Shown here: piece by piece, positions 1 to 6,921 of the stretch
How the letters are laid out: each line of letters opens with the position of its first letter
How positions within the stretch are numbered: position 1 is the first letter of the stretch
Source of the DNA: Sulfurovum sp.
GTDB lineage: Bacteria; Campylobacterota; Campylobacteria; Campylobacterales; Sulfurovaceae
DNA length: 10,297 nucleotides
Direction of reading: 5' to 3'
Assembly: GCA_027066595.1 (NCBI GenBank)
Contig: JAMONG010000150.1
Coordinates: 1 to 10,297, forward strand
Notes under the pieces: generated by a model
Seen by the model: only the letters and a program-made list of their open reading frames with translations
Databases searched by the model: none
Told to the model about the DNA's origin: nothing
Program-made: the position numbers and the translations under genes

Positions 1-14
1 AGTGTAGTAGTTTT

Positions 15-1067
15 TTAAGTATCTGCATATTGTATCATCCTTTTATATGCTTCAAAAGCAGGTGTTTTTCTTAGTCTATTTTCTCTATTGTCTACCAAAC
101 CATACCCTGATGCAATGAGTTGATGCCAATAGATACGTTCGATTTTCTTTGTCTTCCATGCTATCTCATGATACGCTGTCATATACTCCATATACTCCTC
201 TTCGCTCACACATTCACGTTCTGAAGTTGGGGCATAAGGTGCAGTGTTGGACAAAGGCCAATTTACCTCGGTAATATAAATCTCATCACTTGTTTTAGAA
301 GAGAGTTTTGTGAGTGCATAGAGCATATTTATCTTATTTGCAGTATCAAAAATTTCCATTTGTTTATTGTAGGGGCTACCTCTTCTATCTACATAGAGTA
401 AAGAAGAGAACTTGTCATATTTGACTTTAAAAGCATTAAAAAGTGTACGAATGGTATAGTGAAACTCAAAGTCTATCACAGAAGAACCTATAAGTTTAAG
501 TGTGGGGTACTTCTCATCTCGTATCTTTTGAATCACTTCATACCATTTGAGATATTCATCCATAGAGAAAAACCCCCATTTGGTACGGTTGATAGCGTTA
601 CCTACCTGATACTCGCTGACAAAAGAGCCAAACTTTTCAAATATAGTCTCTATATCTTTTTTAAGAAGTTCTCTATCGTCAATATGTTCTCTGTCTTGCA
701 ATATATTAAGCAGTATATGCTTATCTTCTCCAAAACTTTTAGCAAAAGAAACATACGCATCAATCCTCTGCATCTCCCATAATGGCATACGTACTAGCAG
801 ATATTTTACCCCTAGTTCTTCTACAAGCTCTTTTTGTATCTCACCTTTGTCTAGGTCTACCCCTAAGCCATAAAAAGCGTTTTTAGCTATATCTTTACCC
901 TTATAAAATGGTATGAGGAGTATGCTTAATGGAAACATTATCATATTTATTAAAAAAAGAGGTATATAATCTCCCAAATACTTTTTACGCATCTTCTTTT
1001 TATAGACTTTATCTTTAAGCGGATAAGGCTGGTCTGAGTATTTATCCCAACGAAATGGTATCTGCAT
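15..1067 (-). CDS. Membrane-anchored glycoside-hydrolase-like TIM-barrel protein, possibly catalytically altered
   Basis: 350 aa. A lysine/arginine-rich N-terminus (residues 18-29) precedes one hydrophobic segment (about 33-54), so I infer an inner-membrane anchor with the remaining ~295 residues in the periplasm. That part resembles clan GH-A (alpha/beta)8 glycosidases: an early strand LGVKYLLVRMP (85-95), a strand-4-like end YQVGNAIN (153-160) and a strand-7-like IYITEVNW (263-270). E267 fits the nucleophile. The place where the family has the acid/base Glu (N-E-P-N) reads N157-A158-I159-N160, so that Glu seems missing. The ATG at 1067 has an AGGA ribosome site 10 bases upstream and a TATAAT box further up. 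It is transcribed away from the glycosyltransferase gene at 1160. GC content matches the housekeeping genes rather than the AT-rich cassette. The exact family is not recognised; glycan trimming, glycan binding or transfer are all possible. Confidence 0.6.
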   Translation of the reverse strand: MQIPFRWDKYSDQPYPLKDKVYKKKMRKKYLGDYIPLFLINMIMFPLSILLIPFYKGKDIAKNAFYGLGVDLDKGEIQKELVEELGVKYLLVRMPLWEMQRIDAYVSFAKSFGEDKHILLNILQDREHIDDRELLKKDIETIFEKFGSFVSEYQVGNAINRTKWGFFSMDEYLKWYEVIQKIRDEKYPTLKLIGSSVIDFEFHYTIRTLFNAFKVKYDKFSSLLYVDRRGSPYNKQMEIFDTANKINMLYALTKLSSKTSDEIYITEVNWPLSNTAPYAPTSERECVSEEEYMEYMTAYHEIAWKTKKIERIYWHQLIASGYGLVDNRENRLRKTPAFEAYKRMIQYADT

Positions 1068-1159
1068 GTTATATTTATCCTGATAAGTATCTATTTTTAT
1101 ATCATACGATTATACCCTAACCTAAATTATGATATTCTACTTTATTGATGTAATAATAA
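1068..1159. promoter_or_regulatory. Divergent promoter region between the barrel gene and the glycosyltransferase gene
   Basis: On the - strand a perfect TATAAT lies at 1114-1109, giving a leader of about 35 bases before the ATG at 1067, with AGGA at 1081-1078 as ribosome site. On the + strand TATGAT at 1128-1133 is a weaker -10 candidate for the gene at 1160. Neither has a recognisable -35 box, which is usual for Campylobacterota sigma-70 promoters. TTATC-CT-GATAA at 1075-1086 is a short inverted repeat over the - strand ribosome site; it is too small to call an operator. The boxes are seen; activity is inferred. Confidence 0.5.
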
Positions 1160-2233
1160 GTGAAACAAATGGCATATATACCTAAACCGATAACACGAAA
1201 ATATCTTTTTTTTATTTCACAAGATTACAGCTTCCCTGTACTTCGACCACTTCAAGATGAAATTTTGAAAAGAGGAGATGATGTACAATGGTTTATGTAT
1301 GGAGATGAAATACATAAAGAGTATATTTTACCTGAAGAAAAAGTACTCCAAAACATAGAAGAGGTACTTAATTATCATCCCGATGCTGTCTTTGTCCCAG
1401 GCAATGTGGTTCCCTCTTTTATTCCTGGGTTAAAAGTACAAGTTTTTCATGGTCTACCTGGTGAAAAAAGAACAAAAAAAGGTCAAATATATCACTATAT
1501 CATTCGAGGTATGTTTGACCTCTACTGTACACAAGGCAATAGTTCTACTTCTATATTTAATGCCCTCTCTAAAAAACATGGTTATTTTCATGTTCAAGAG
1601 ACAGGATGGTGTAAACTTGACCCTCTTTTTCAAAAAAAGGATACCCATAAAACAACCCAAAAAAGTATATTCTTTGCCTCAACATTTTCACCAAAATATA
1701 CAAAAGCAGAAACACTCTACCCATTTATTTTAGAGATGATAAAAAAATATGATTACCATTGGTATATTACTTTACATCCAAAAATGAATCAAGCAATACT
1801 ATCTAAATACCAATCTATCAACTCTCCTAAAGTAACATTTGTCTCTTCTGTTGAGACGATTGAGTATTTTAAAAAGTCACATATTATGCTCTGTGATATC
1901 TCATCTATTGTCTTTGAATATATGACTCAGATTAAACCTGTCGTCACATTTCAATCTCCTCAAAAAAACAAAGCTCTTATAGATACCCATACTTTTGAAG
2001 AATTAGAAATAAAACTTATTTCTCTACTAGAACATACACCTAGGGAGCATATAGAAATCATATCAAATGAAGTAAATATTTATCACCCTTACCAAGATGG
2101 AAAATCAAGTACCCGGGTTTTAGACTGTGTAGAAAAGATGCTTGAAGGTTCATTTAAAGCAGTAAAAAATAAACCTCTTAATTTCTTTAGAAATTATAAA
2201 TTACGAAAAGCCCTAAACTATTGGAAATTCTAA
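1160..2233 (+). CDS. CDP-glycerol glycerophosphotransferase-like GT-B protein
   Basis: 357 aa, soluble. It resembles the Glyphos_transf family (TagB/TagF-like), which moves glycerol- or polyol-phosphate from a CDP-activated donor onto a glycan. Visible landmarks: VFHGL (95-99) in the acceptor-side half, FDLYCTQG (119-126), TGWCKLDPLF (148-157), FASTFSP (172-178), TLHPK (204-208) and DISSIVFEY (246-254), the last two matching the conserved His and the Ser/Glu donor-phosphate motif, then HPYQDGKSSTRV (309-320). The start is uncertain: a GTG at 1160 follows an ATG and three in-frame TAA codons, and an ATG at 1169 (MAYIPKP) is equally possible; neither has a clear ribosome site. It is the only + strand gene inside the glycan locus and its stop overlaps that of the gene at 2230-2967. 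The donor may be CDP-glycerol, CDP-ribitol or something else; the sequence does not say. Confidence 0.75.
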   Translation: MKQMAYIPKPITRKYLFFISQDYSFPVLRPLQDEILKRGDDVQWFMYGDEIHKEYILPEEKVLQNIEEVLNYHPDAVFVPGNVVPSFIPGLKVQVFHGLPGEKRTKKGQIYHYIIRGMFDLYCTQGNSSTSIFNALSKKHGYFHVQETGWCKLDPLFQKKDTHKTTQKSIFFASTFSPKYTKAETLYPFILEMIKKYDYHWYITLHPKMNQAILSKYQSINSPKVTFVSSVETIEYFKKSHIMLCDISSIVFEYMTQIKPVVTFQSPQKNKALIDTHTFEELEIKLISLLEHTPREHIEIISNEVNIYHPYQDGKSSTRVLDCVEKMLEGSFKAVKNKPLNFFRNYKLRKALNYWKF

Positions 2234-2967
2234 ATTTTTTTACATCTAATAAATTGTTTTAAATATTTATAGTACCTTCTGTTAGCAGCATTTACCGCCA
2301 AAGCAAATCCTACCCACCCTTTTAAAATATTACCTTTTAAAAGATAGACTTTAATAAAAGCAAAAAATGATTTTGCTAACACTTTACTAAAGTAACACGT
2401 TTTTTGATCATCAACACTCAAATCGGTATATTGTATTATTTTTGTCAATGTTTGATTAATATCGGTAATATTTAAATGTTTAAAACTATGCTTTAAATTT
2501 ACAACTTCAGCATCATCAGGAACAATCACTTTTTCATGTACAGCATTATCATTAAATTGAGTATATATTTTATGGTAAAGCCGTATGATAGTATCAGAGT
2601 CTTGTGTTTTATATCCTAAGAAATAATTATCTCGTTTTAACCTATAAAGTTTTTGAGTCATTTTAAAATCTATCTCTTTCATCTCATCAATAAGCTCTTG
2701 ATTTAATATCTCGTCACTATCTAATGAAAGTATCCACTCATTTTTAGCATATGTAGCCGCTACATTTTTTGTAGGTCCAAATCCTATAAAATCACCCTCA
2801 ACAATTTTAACATTACCATACTTATTTGCAATACGTTGAGTATTATCTGTAGAATGATTAAGATAAACAATAACCTCGCCAAAAGATATTAGTGCATCTA
2901 AAGTATCTTTAATAGTCGAAGAGGCATTTTTAGCAATAATCACTACAGAAATATTTTTAATCGACAA
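2230..2967 (-). CDS. Family 2 glycosyltransferase, WaaE/KdtX-like
   Basis: 245 aa with a GT-A fold, probably transferring a sugar from a nucleotide donor to the LPS core on the cytoplasmic face. It opens with the usual first strand and N-motif (SVVIIAKNA, 7-15), has STDNT (39-43), GFGPTKN (62-68), the metal-binding DxD in LSLDSDE (D83, D85) and the late AVHEKV (142-147), an arrangement typical of the WaaE/KdtX subgroup. The position normally held by Asp in D-x-G-S is L36 and the Gly is H38. The start is TTG at 2967, supported by GGGAG five bases upstream (2977-2973). The gene overlaps the upstream kinase by 11 bases and is last in the - strand operon. The C-terminus is hydrophobic and basic (200-245), suggesting membrane association. 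The sugar is unknown. Confidence 0.82.
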   Translation of the reverse strand: MSIKNISVVIIAKNASSTIKDTLDALISFGEVIVYLNHSTDNTQRIANKYGNVKIVEGDFIGFGPTKNVAATYAKNEWILSLDSDEILNQELIDEMKEIDFKMTQKLYRLKRDNYFLGYKTQDSDTIIRLYHKIYTQFNDNAVHEKVIVPDDAEVVNLKHSFKHLNITDINQTLTKIIQYTDLSVDDQKTCYFSKVLAKSFFAFIKVYLLKGNILKGWVGFALAVNAANRRYYKYLKQFIRCKKI

Positions 2968-3694
2968 CTTTTCTCCCTTTAAGTCTTTTTTTGAAGTTCT
3001 TTTTATTTTTATGTTTTTGTGATGCTTGAAGAACGATGCTAAGAGCCTCTTCTTTATTCATATCAATAAGTTTAGCATATGCTTCTATAATGCTTTTCAA
3101 ATCCTCATCTACCGCCCATAGCTTTGAAAAGCTTTCAAGAGACTCTTTTTTTGTATAAATTTTAAATTTCATACGATTTACATCTACAATTTTAAATTCA
3201 TATTGATTCTCACTTATCTCTTTTACCAATATATTACCTGGTGAATAATCTAAATGTGCAATACCATTTATATGCAAAGTATGTGTAAATTTAGCAAACT
3301 GTTTAAGAAGTAACGCTTTATTTGGAAAATCTTTATCTAGCAATGGTTCTCTAATCGTAAAGTCATATTCATATTTTTGACAAATAAAGTAACTATCATG
3401 TAAAAATCCAAACCTAAAAAACTCAACATACCCAATAGGTTTAGGTACAAAATCTAAAATACGAAGACTATTGTGATACGATCTATATGCTTTTGAGTTA
3501 CGAAAAAAAGTATAGGCTATTTTATTAATAAAATGTGGTATTTTAAATGATTTGACAGTTAAAATTTCACCCTCATGGTGTAGTATATTTATTTTATTAC
3601 GCTTGTCCCATAGTGTCTCTTCAGCCTGAGAAAAGTGTGTATGAATATTTTTAATTAAGGTACTATACTTTTTTTCATTTACTTCATATTTCAT
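2957..3694 (-). CDS. Lipopolysaccharide core kinase, WaaP/Kdo-kinase (InaA) family
   Basis: 245 aa with a small eukaryotic-type kinase fold. Expected role: ATP-dependent phosphorylation of a Kdo or heptose residue in the LPS inner core at the cytoplasmic side of the inner membrane. Visible: a strand lysine in LTVKSFK (K48, ATP-binding candidate), the catalytic loop HINGIAHLDYSPGNIL (141-156, with H147, D149 and N154), and the metal-binding DVNRM (D171) in place of a protein-kinase DFG. The C-terminus (228-242) is strongly basic, which could hold the enzyme at the membrane or near phosphorylated substrate. The ATG at 3694 has AGGA five bases upstream. It overlaps the upstream WaaL-like gene and the downstream glycosyltransferase by 11 bases each, so the three are probably coupled in translation. 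Kdo versus heptose as acceptor cannot be decided here. Confidence 0.82.
   Translation of the reverse strand: MKYEVNEKKYSTLIKNIHTHFSQAEETLWDKRNKINILHHEGEILTVKSFKIPHFINKIAYTFFRNSKAYRSYHNSLRILDFVPKPIGYVEFFRFGFLHDSYFICQKYEYDFTIREPLLDKDFPNKALLLKQFAKFTHTLHINGIAHLDYSPGNILVKEISENQYEFKIVDVNRMKFKIYTKKESLESFSKLWAVDEDLKSIIEAYAKLIDMNKEEALSIVLQASQKHKNKKNFKKRLKGRKVVD
2973..2977 (-). promoter_or_regulatory. Ribosome binding site fixing the TTG start of the family 2 glycosyltransferase
   Basis: GGGAG lies five bases before the TTG at 2967, inside the last codons of the upstream kinase gene. No ATG or GTG with comparable spacing precedes the first beta strand, so this site decides the start. Its place inside the upstream reading frame suggests translational coupling. 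Confidence 0.6.
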
Positions 3695-4886
3695 TTTCTA
3701 TCCTATTTTGTGCCACGAGTAGACCAATAACAAATGCAAAAAGTGCCATATTAAACTGTCGATGAAGTAACACCTCTGGAATCATAGAAAAGAGCAATAC
3801 AGCCAAATAAATATATTTTATATTCCTATATTCTTTCTTCTTGATTTCTAACGTAAATATGGTATAAAACATAAAAATAAAAAGCAATAATCCAATCACA
3901 CCCAATTGTACAAAAATTTGAAGATATTGATTATGAACATGCATAAAACTATCATGCATACACCTCATTTGAGGATACTTTTTATCTATAAGTGTATGAA
4001 ACTCATTCATAGCATCTGTTGTACCTTCACCTAAGATTGGACTTTTTAAGATAATCTCTTTAGAGAGAATCCATGCACCTACTCTTCCACCCCATGAAGT
4101 ACAAAAATCTCTTTTTTCAACCAAGTTTACTAAATTTTCACTACCTATGATAAGCCGTTCTTTAAATGTATTACTTATACTAAAAGCTACAAATAAAATA
4201 ACACCTGTTAAAATAATTGAAATCCCCAGTGCTTTGATTTTGTTTTTGAAACTTACCAAAGCTAAAACAAATAAACCTACTATAAAAGCAAATTGACCTG
4301 TTCTTCCTGCAGTTAAAAACAAATTTCCACTGACTGTAATAAAAAAAACACTATACAGTATTTTTGTTCGTAACTGCGTAGCATTAAAAATATGGTTCAA
4401 TACCAAAAGTGCAGTAAAAGCCAAAAATACACTATACTCAATATGGTGCATAAACGGTGTAGGGTTTTCAATGGTAGCTTTATTGAATTGCCAAACTTCA
4501 AAAAAGACCCCATAAGAGAGTATCTCACTGATAAACATTCCCAAAACAAATGCAGAGAGTGCCACAGAGACATATCTTTTTTCAAGTGATGTAGCAATCA
4601 CAACCAAAGGTAAGAAATACCAATACTTCAACACATAATCCCAAGCTGATAAAAGATGTTCACTCCATAAAAGTGAAAGCACATTAAAAAAAAGAAAAAG
4701 AAGCAGTGCTTTTACTACGGGTAGTTTAAATATCTCTAAAATTCGTTTTGTTACAACTGCCTTGATTGCCCAAGGTACCAATAGTAATACACTTAACAGA
4801 ACAATCCCTGCTCTTGATAAAGGTAAAGCAAAAGCATAAAGAATTATCATATAATTTATATATTTATTATAATTTATTGTAAACAT
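3684..4886 (-). CDS. O-antigen ligase / polymerase family membrane protein (Wzy_C type, WaaL-like)
   Basis: 400 aa with about 10-12 hydrophobic segments (for example near 12-22, 57-73, 85-100, 106-125, 149-165, 176-190, 196-236, 324-345, 357-393). Between about 240 and 323 lies the large hydrophilic loop of this family, ending in HVHNQYLQI (316-324), whose His (H316 or H318) corresponds to the conserved catalytic His of WaaL; R195 (TAGRTG) and R268 (GGRVGAW) are candidates for the conserved arginines. WaaL joins undecaprenyl-linked glycan to lipid A-core in the periplasm; Wzy polymerases share the architecture. The position between core-LPS enzymes favours ligase, but no flippase gene is in view and polymerase stays open. 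Start ATG at 4886 overlaps the previous stop as TAATG. AT-rich like its neighbours. Confidence 0.78.
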   Translation of the reverse strand: MFTINYNKYINYMIILYAFALPLSRAGIVLLSVLLLVPWAIKAVVTKRILEIFKLPVVKALLLFLFFNVLSLLWSEHLLSAWDYVLKYWYFLPLVVIATSLEKRYVSVALSAFVLGMFISEILSYGVFFEVWQFNKATIENPTPFMHHIEYSVFLAFTALLVLNHIFNATQLRTKILYSVFFITVSGNLFLTAGRTGQFAFIVGLFVLALVSFKNKIKALGISIILTGVILFVAFSISNTFKERLIIGSENLVNLVEKRDFCTSWGGRVGAWILSKEIILKSPILGEGTTDAMNEFHTLIDKKYPQMRCMHDSFMHVHNQYLQIFVQLGVIGLLLFIFMFYTIFTLEIKKKEYRNIKYIYLAVLLFSMIPEVLLHRQFNMALFAFVIGLLVAQNRIENEI

Positions 4887-6034
4887 TATTGTACTACCTC
4901 ATGCACACTTCTATCAACATATAACTTTTTACAAAACTGTAGGTACATATCATCATTTTTAGCAATAAGATACTCTGTATATAAATAGTGTAAAAAATTA
5001 TCAACCAATACAATGTCTAAAGAGAGGCTCTCAATCTCTTCTAACTTTATATGTAATTGCTCTTCACTCTTTACGCCATAAGTAATACCTTCTATATCAT
5101 AAAATGCATTTCCTAAAACAATCACTTTTTTATGAAAGAGTAACGATTCTATCCCCACAGTTGAATTGATTGTAACCACAGCGGTACTCTTTTCAATAAG
5201 CTGTTGCGTAGGATAAGTATTTTGAAAACTAATATGAGTAGATAGACTAGCTCTTTGGTGTAAATCTGGATATTCAACCCCACTAGAAGGATGTTCTTTA
5301 AGTACAAAATGGTACTTACTATTTTTGGCTATATTCTCTATTATGTCATATAGTGCTCTCATATTTCTAATCCATGGAGACTGAGATATGATTTGAGTAT
5401 CGGCATCAACTTGAAAAGGTACAAAAATATATATTTCAGGTAGAGGCTCTTTTTTTCCTTTAAATATATCTCTATTTTTCCCTACTCTTGGTACTAGTTC
5501 ACTAGGTAAATGAGCTTTTATTTGATTCTTTTCATAAAAGCTTTTTTTACGCGGTACACTGTTATTATAGTTTATACCCTTATGATCAAATACAATGGTA
5601 TTTGGTAACAAACCATTTTCAAAAAAGTAAACTTTTATACCTAAATGTTTGGCTATGTCTAATGCAAGAAGTTGACGAAACTTTCCTCCATTCCATATTA
5701 ACATTTTACTATACCCCTTATCGAGCACCGTGTAGTACCGTAAGATATTAAGTATCGCAAATACTTTAAAATATCCTTGAAGTAAAAATCGTGGCATAAA
5801 AAAACTGTTTTTAGCATAAAATTCATTGATAGCAAATTCGCATGCTTTTGTTTGATCGATGTTACGTAAACTTTGAAAAGATTTTAAGGAGATTTTCCAA
5901 CTACTTTTAGATGAGATGATCTCTATTTTTTTTGACTTTCGACATACAACAATTAACTGCTCAAAGAATTTTTTTTGACTTCTTCTAAAAGAAAAAAGTA
6001 TAATACTATCGTGAATGATTGTCTCTTTTTTCAT
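4886..6034 (-). CDS. Capsule-polysaccharide-family glycosyltransferase (KpsS/LipB-like)
   Basis: 382 aa, soluble. It resembles the Capsule_synth family, whose best-studied members KpsS and KpsC transfer beta-linked Kdo during capsule lipid-anchor assembly. Visible landmarks: WNGGKFRQ (114-121), FFENGLLPNT (137-146), VPFQVDADTQI (205-215, the counterpart of the VPLQ...DSQ signature), KEHPSS (246-251), TINSTVGIESL (288-298) and GNAFYDIEG (308-316). Together these outline a two-domain GT-B-like enzyme with the donor site in the C-terminal half. The product is not certain: in this setting it may add Kdo or another acidic sugar to the LPS core rather than make capsule. It starts two bases after the lpxL-like stop, with only a weak GAG ribosome site, so expression probably depends on translation of the gene before it. 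It marks the start of the AT-rich part of the operon. Confidence 0.72.
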   Translation of the reverse strand: MKKETIIHDSIILFSFRRSQKKFFEQLIVVCRKSKKIEIISSKSSWKISLKSFQSLRNIDQTKACEFAINEFYAKNSFFMPRFLLQGYFKVFAILNILRYYTVLDKGYSKMLIWNGGKFRQLLALDIAKHLGIKVYFFENGLLPNTIVFDHKGINYNNSVPRKKSFYEKNQIKAHLPSELVPRVGKNRDIFKGKKEPLPEIYIFVPFQVDADTQIISQSPWIRNMRALYDIIENIAKNSKYHFVLKEHPSSGVEYPDLHQRASLSTHISFQNTYPTQQLIEKSTAVVTINSTVGIESLLFHKKVIVLGNAFYDIEGITYGVKSEEQLHIKLEEIESLSLDIVLVDNFLHYLYTEYLIAKNDDMYLQFCKKLYVDRSVHEVVQ

Positions 6035-6036
6035 AT

Positions 6037-6921
6037 CTAATTCTCAAAACCTTTCCATCGTCTATGCATCCAAAACCACTGCTTTGGATTTTCTTTAATG
6101 ACCTGTTCCATCATGTCTGATTGTAATTGTGTAAGTATAGCTAAGTCTTCCTCTTGATTATCTGTTTTTTGACTCTTGATAGGTTCATATATCTTCACTC
6201 TGTATTTTTGATAATCTTCAGTAGAAATGTACGCAGGAATCAAATCTAAATTAAATTTTCGAGAGAGTATCGATGCTAGAGGCGTATGCGTCGCTTTTTC
6301 TCCAAAGAATGTCACATCTATAGACTGGTTTTTACGTATGGCTTGGTCGGTAAGTATCCCTAAGGTTTTACCTTGCTTTATCGCCTGCATAGACTCTTTT
6401 AATGCCCCTTTTTTATAAACCATCTCTACATTAAATTGTTCTCTGTTTCTCTTTAACACCTCATCCATCATGTCACTGTCTATTTTACGCCCTACGCCCA
6501 CAAGTGTCAAATCAAACCTAATAGCAATCGCTTGTGAAAGCAACTCCCAATTACCATAATGCCCTGTAATAAGTATAAAGTTTTTACCCTCTTTTTGGTA
6601 GTTTTCTATAATTTCAGAACCCTCAAATGTAATATTTTCAATCACTTTTTCTTTAGAGATTCCATCACGCCGTACGATACCAAAAACGGTATCTAACAGA
6701 TTCATAAATGCCTCAATACCTATCTCTTTTCTTTCTGCTTGATTTAGGCTGTCACCATAGGCTAATATTAAGTTGTCTTCGATTCTTTTTTGATGCTTAG
6801 CACTTAAATGATACGCCAAATATGCCAACCCGTACATCAACTTTCGTATCACTCTATCTGGTACTAGTTTAAGTAAAACACTTACAAATTTATAGAGTCC
6901 TACATAAAGATAATCAAGCAT
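6037..6921 (-). CDS. lpxL: Lipid A late acyltransferase, LpxL/HtrB/WaaM family
   Basis: 294 aa, close to the ~300 aa usual for the family. Expected role: transfer of a secondary acyl chain (lauroyl or similar) from acyl-ACP to the Kdo-lipid A precursor at the inner membrane. Visible: a hydrophobic N-terminal segment (about 6-20) for membrane attachment, the catalytic H-x4-E motif in GHYGNWE (H121, E126), GILTDQA (188-194) and the closing PKQWFWMHRRWK (279-290). ATG at 6921 has AAAGG eight bases upstream and overlaps the waaC stop by 8 bases. The order waaC then htrB/waaM is also known at the edge of the Campylobacter LOS locus. LpxL versus LpxM acyl specificity cannot be read from the sequence; only one such gene is present here. 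GC content is like the conserved flank, unlike the genes after it. Confidence 0.88.
   Translation of the reverse strand: MLDYLYVGLYKFVSVLLKLVPDRVIRKLMYGLAYLAYHLSAKHQKRIEDNLILAYGDSLNQAERKEIGIEAFMNLLDTVFGIVRRDGISKEKVIENITFEGSEIIENYQKEGKNFILITGHYGNWELLSQAIAIRFDLTLVGVGRKIDSDMMDEVLKRNREQFNVEMVYKKGALKESMQAIKQGKTLGILTDQAIRKNQSIDVTFFGEKATHTPLASILSRKFNLDLIPAYISTEDYQKYRVKIYEPIKSQKTDNQEEDLAILTQLQSDMMEQVIKENPKQWFWMHRRWKGFEN

Noticed and set aside
1..14. Fourteen bases after the barrel gene at the left edge.
   Set aside because: Too short to judge: no terminator hairpin or start of a further gene can be supported.
459..782. Open frame of 107 codons on the + strand inside the barrel gene.
   Set aside because: Antisense shadow; no ribosome site, no family resemblance, and the - strand protein has a coherent fold-like pattern.
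1075..1086. TTATC-CT-GATAA inverted repeat considered as an operator or terminator.
   Set aside because: Five-base arms in AT-rich DNA are expected by chance, there is no T-run, and one arm is part of the ribosome-site context.
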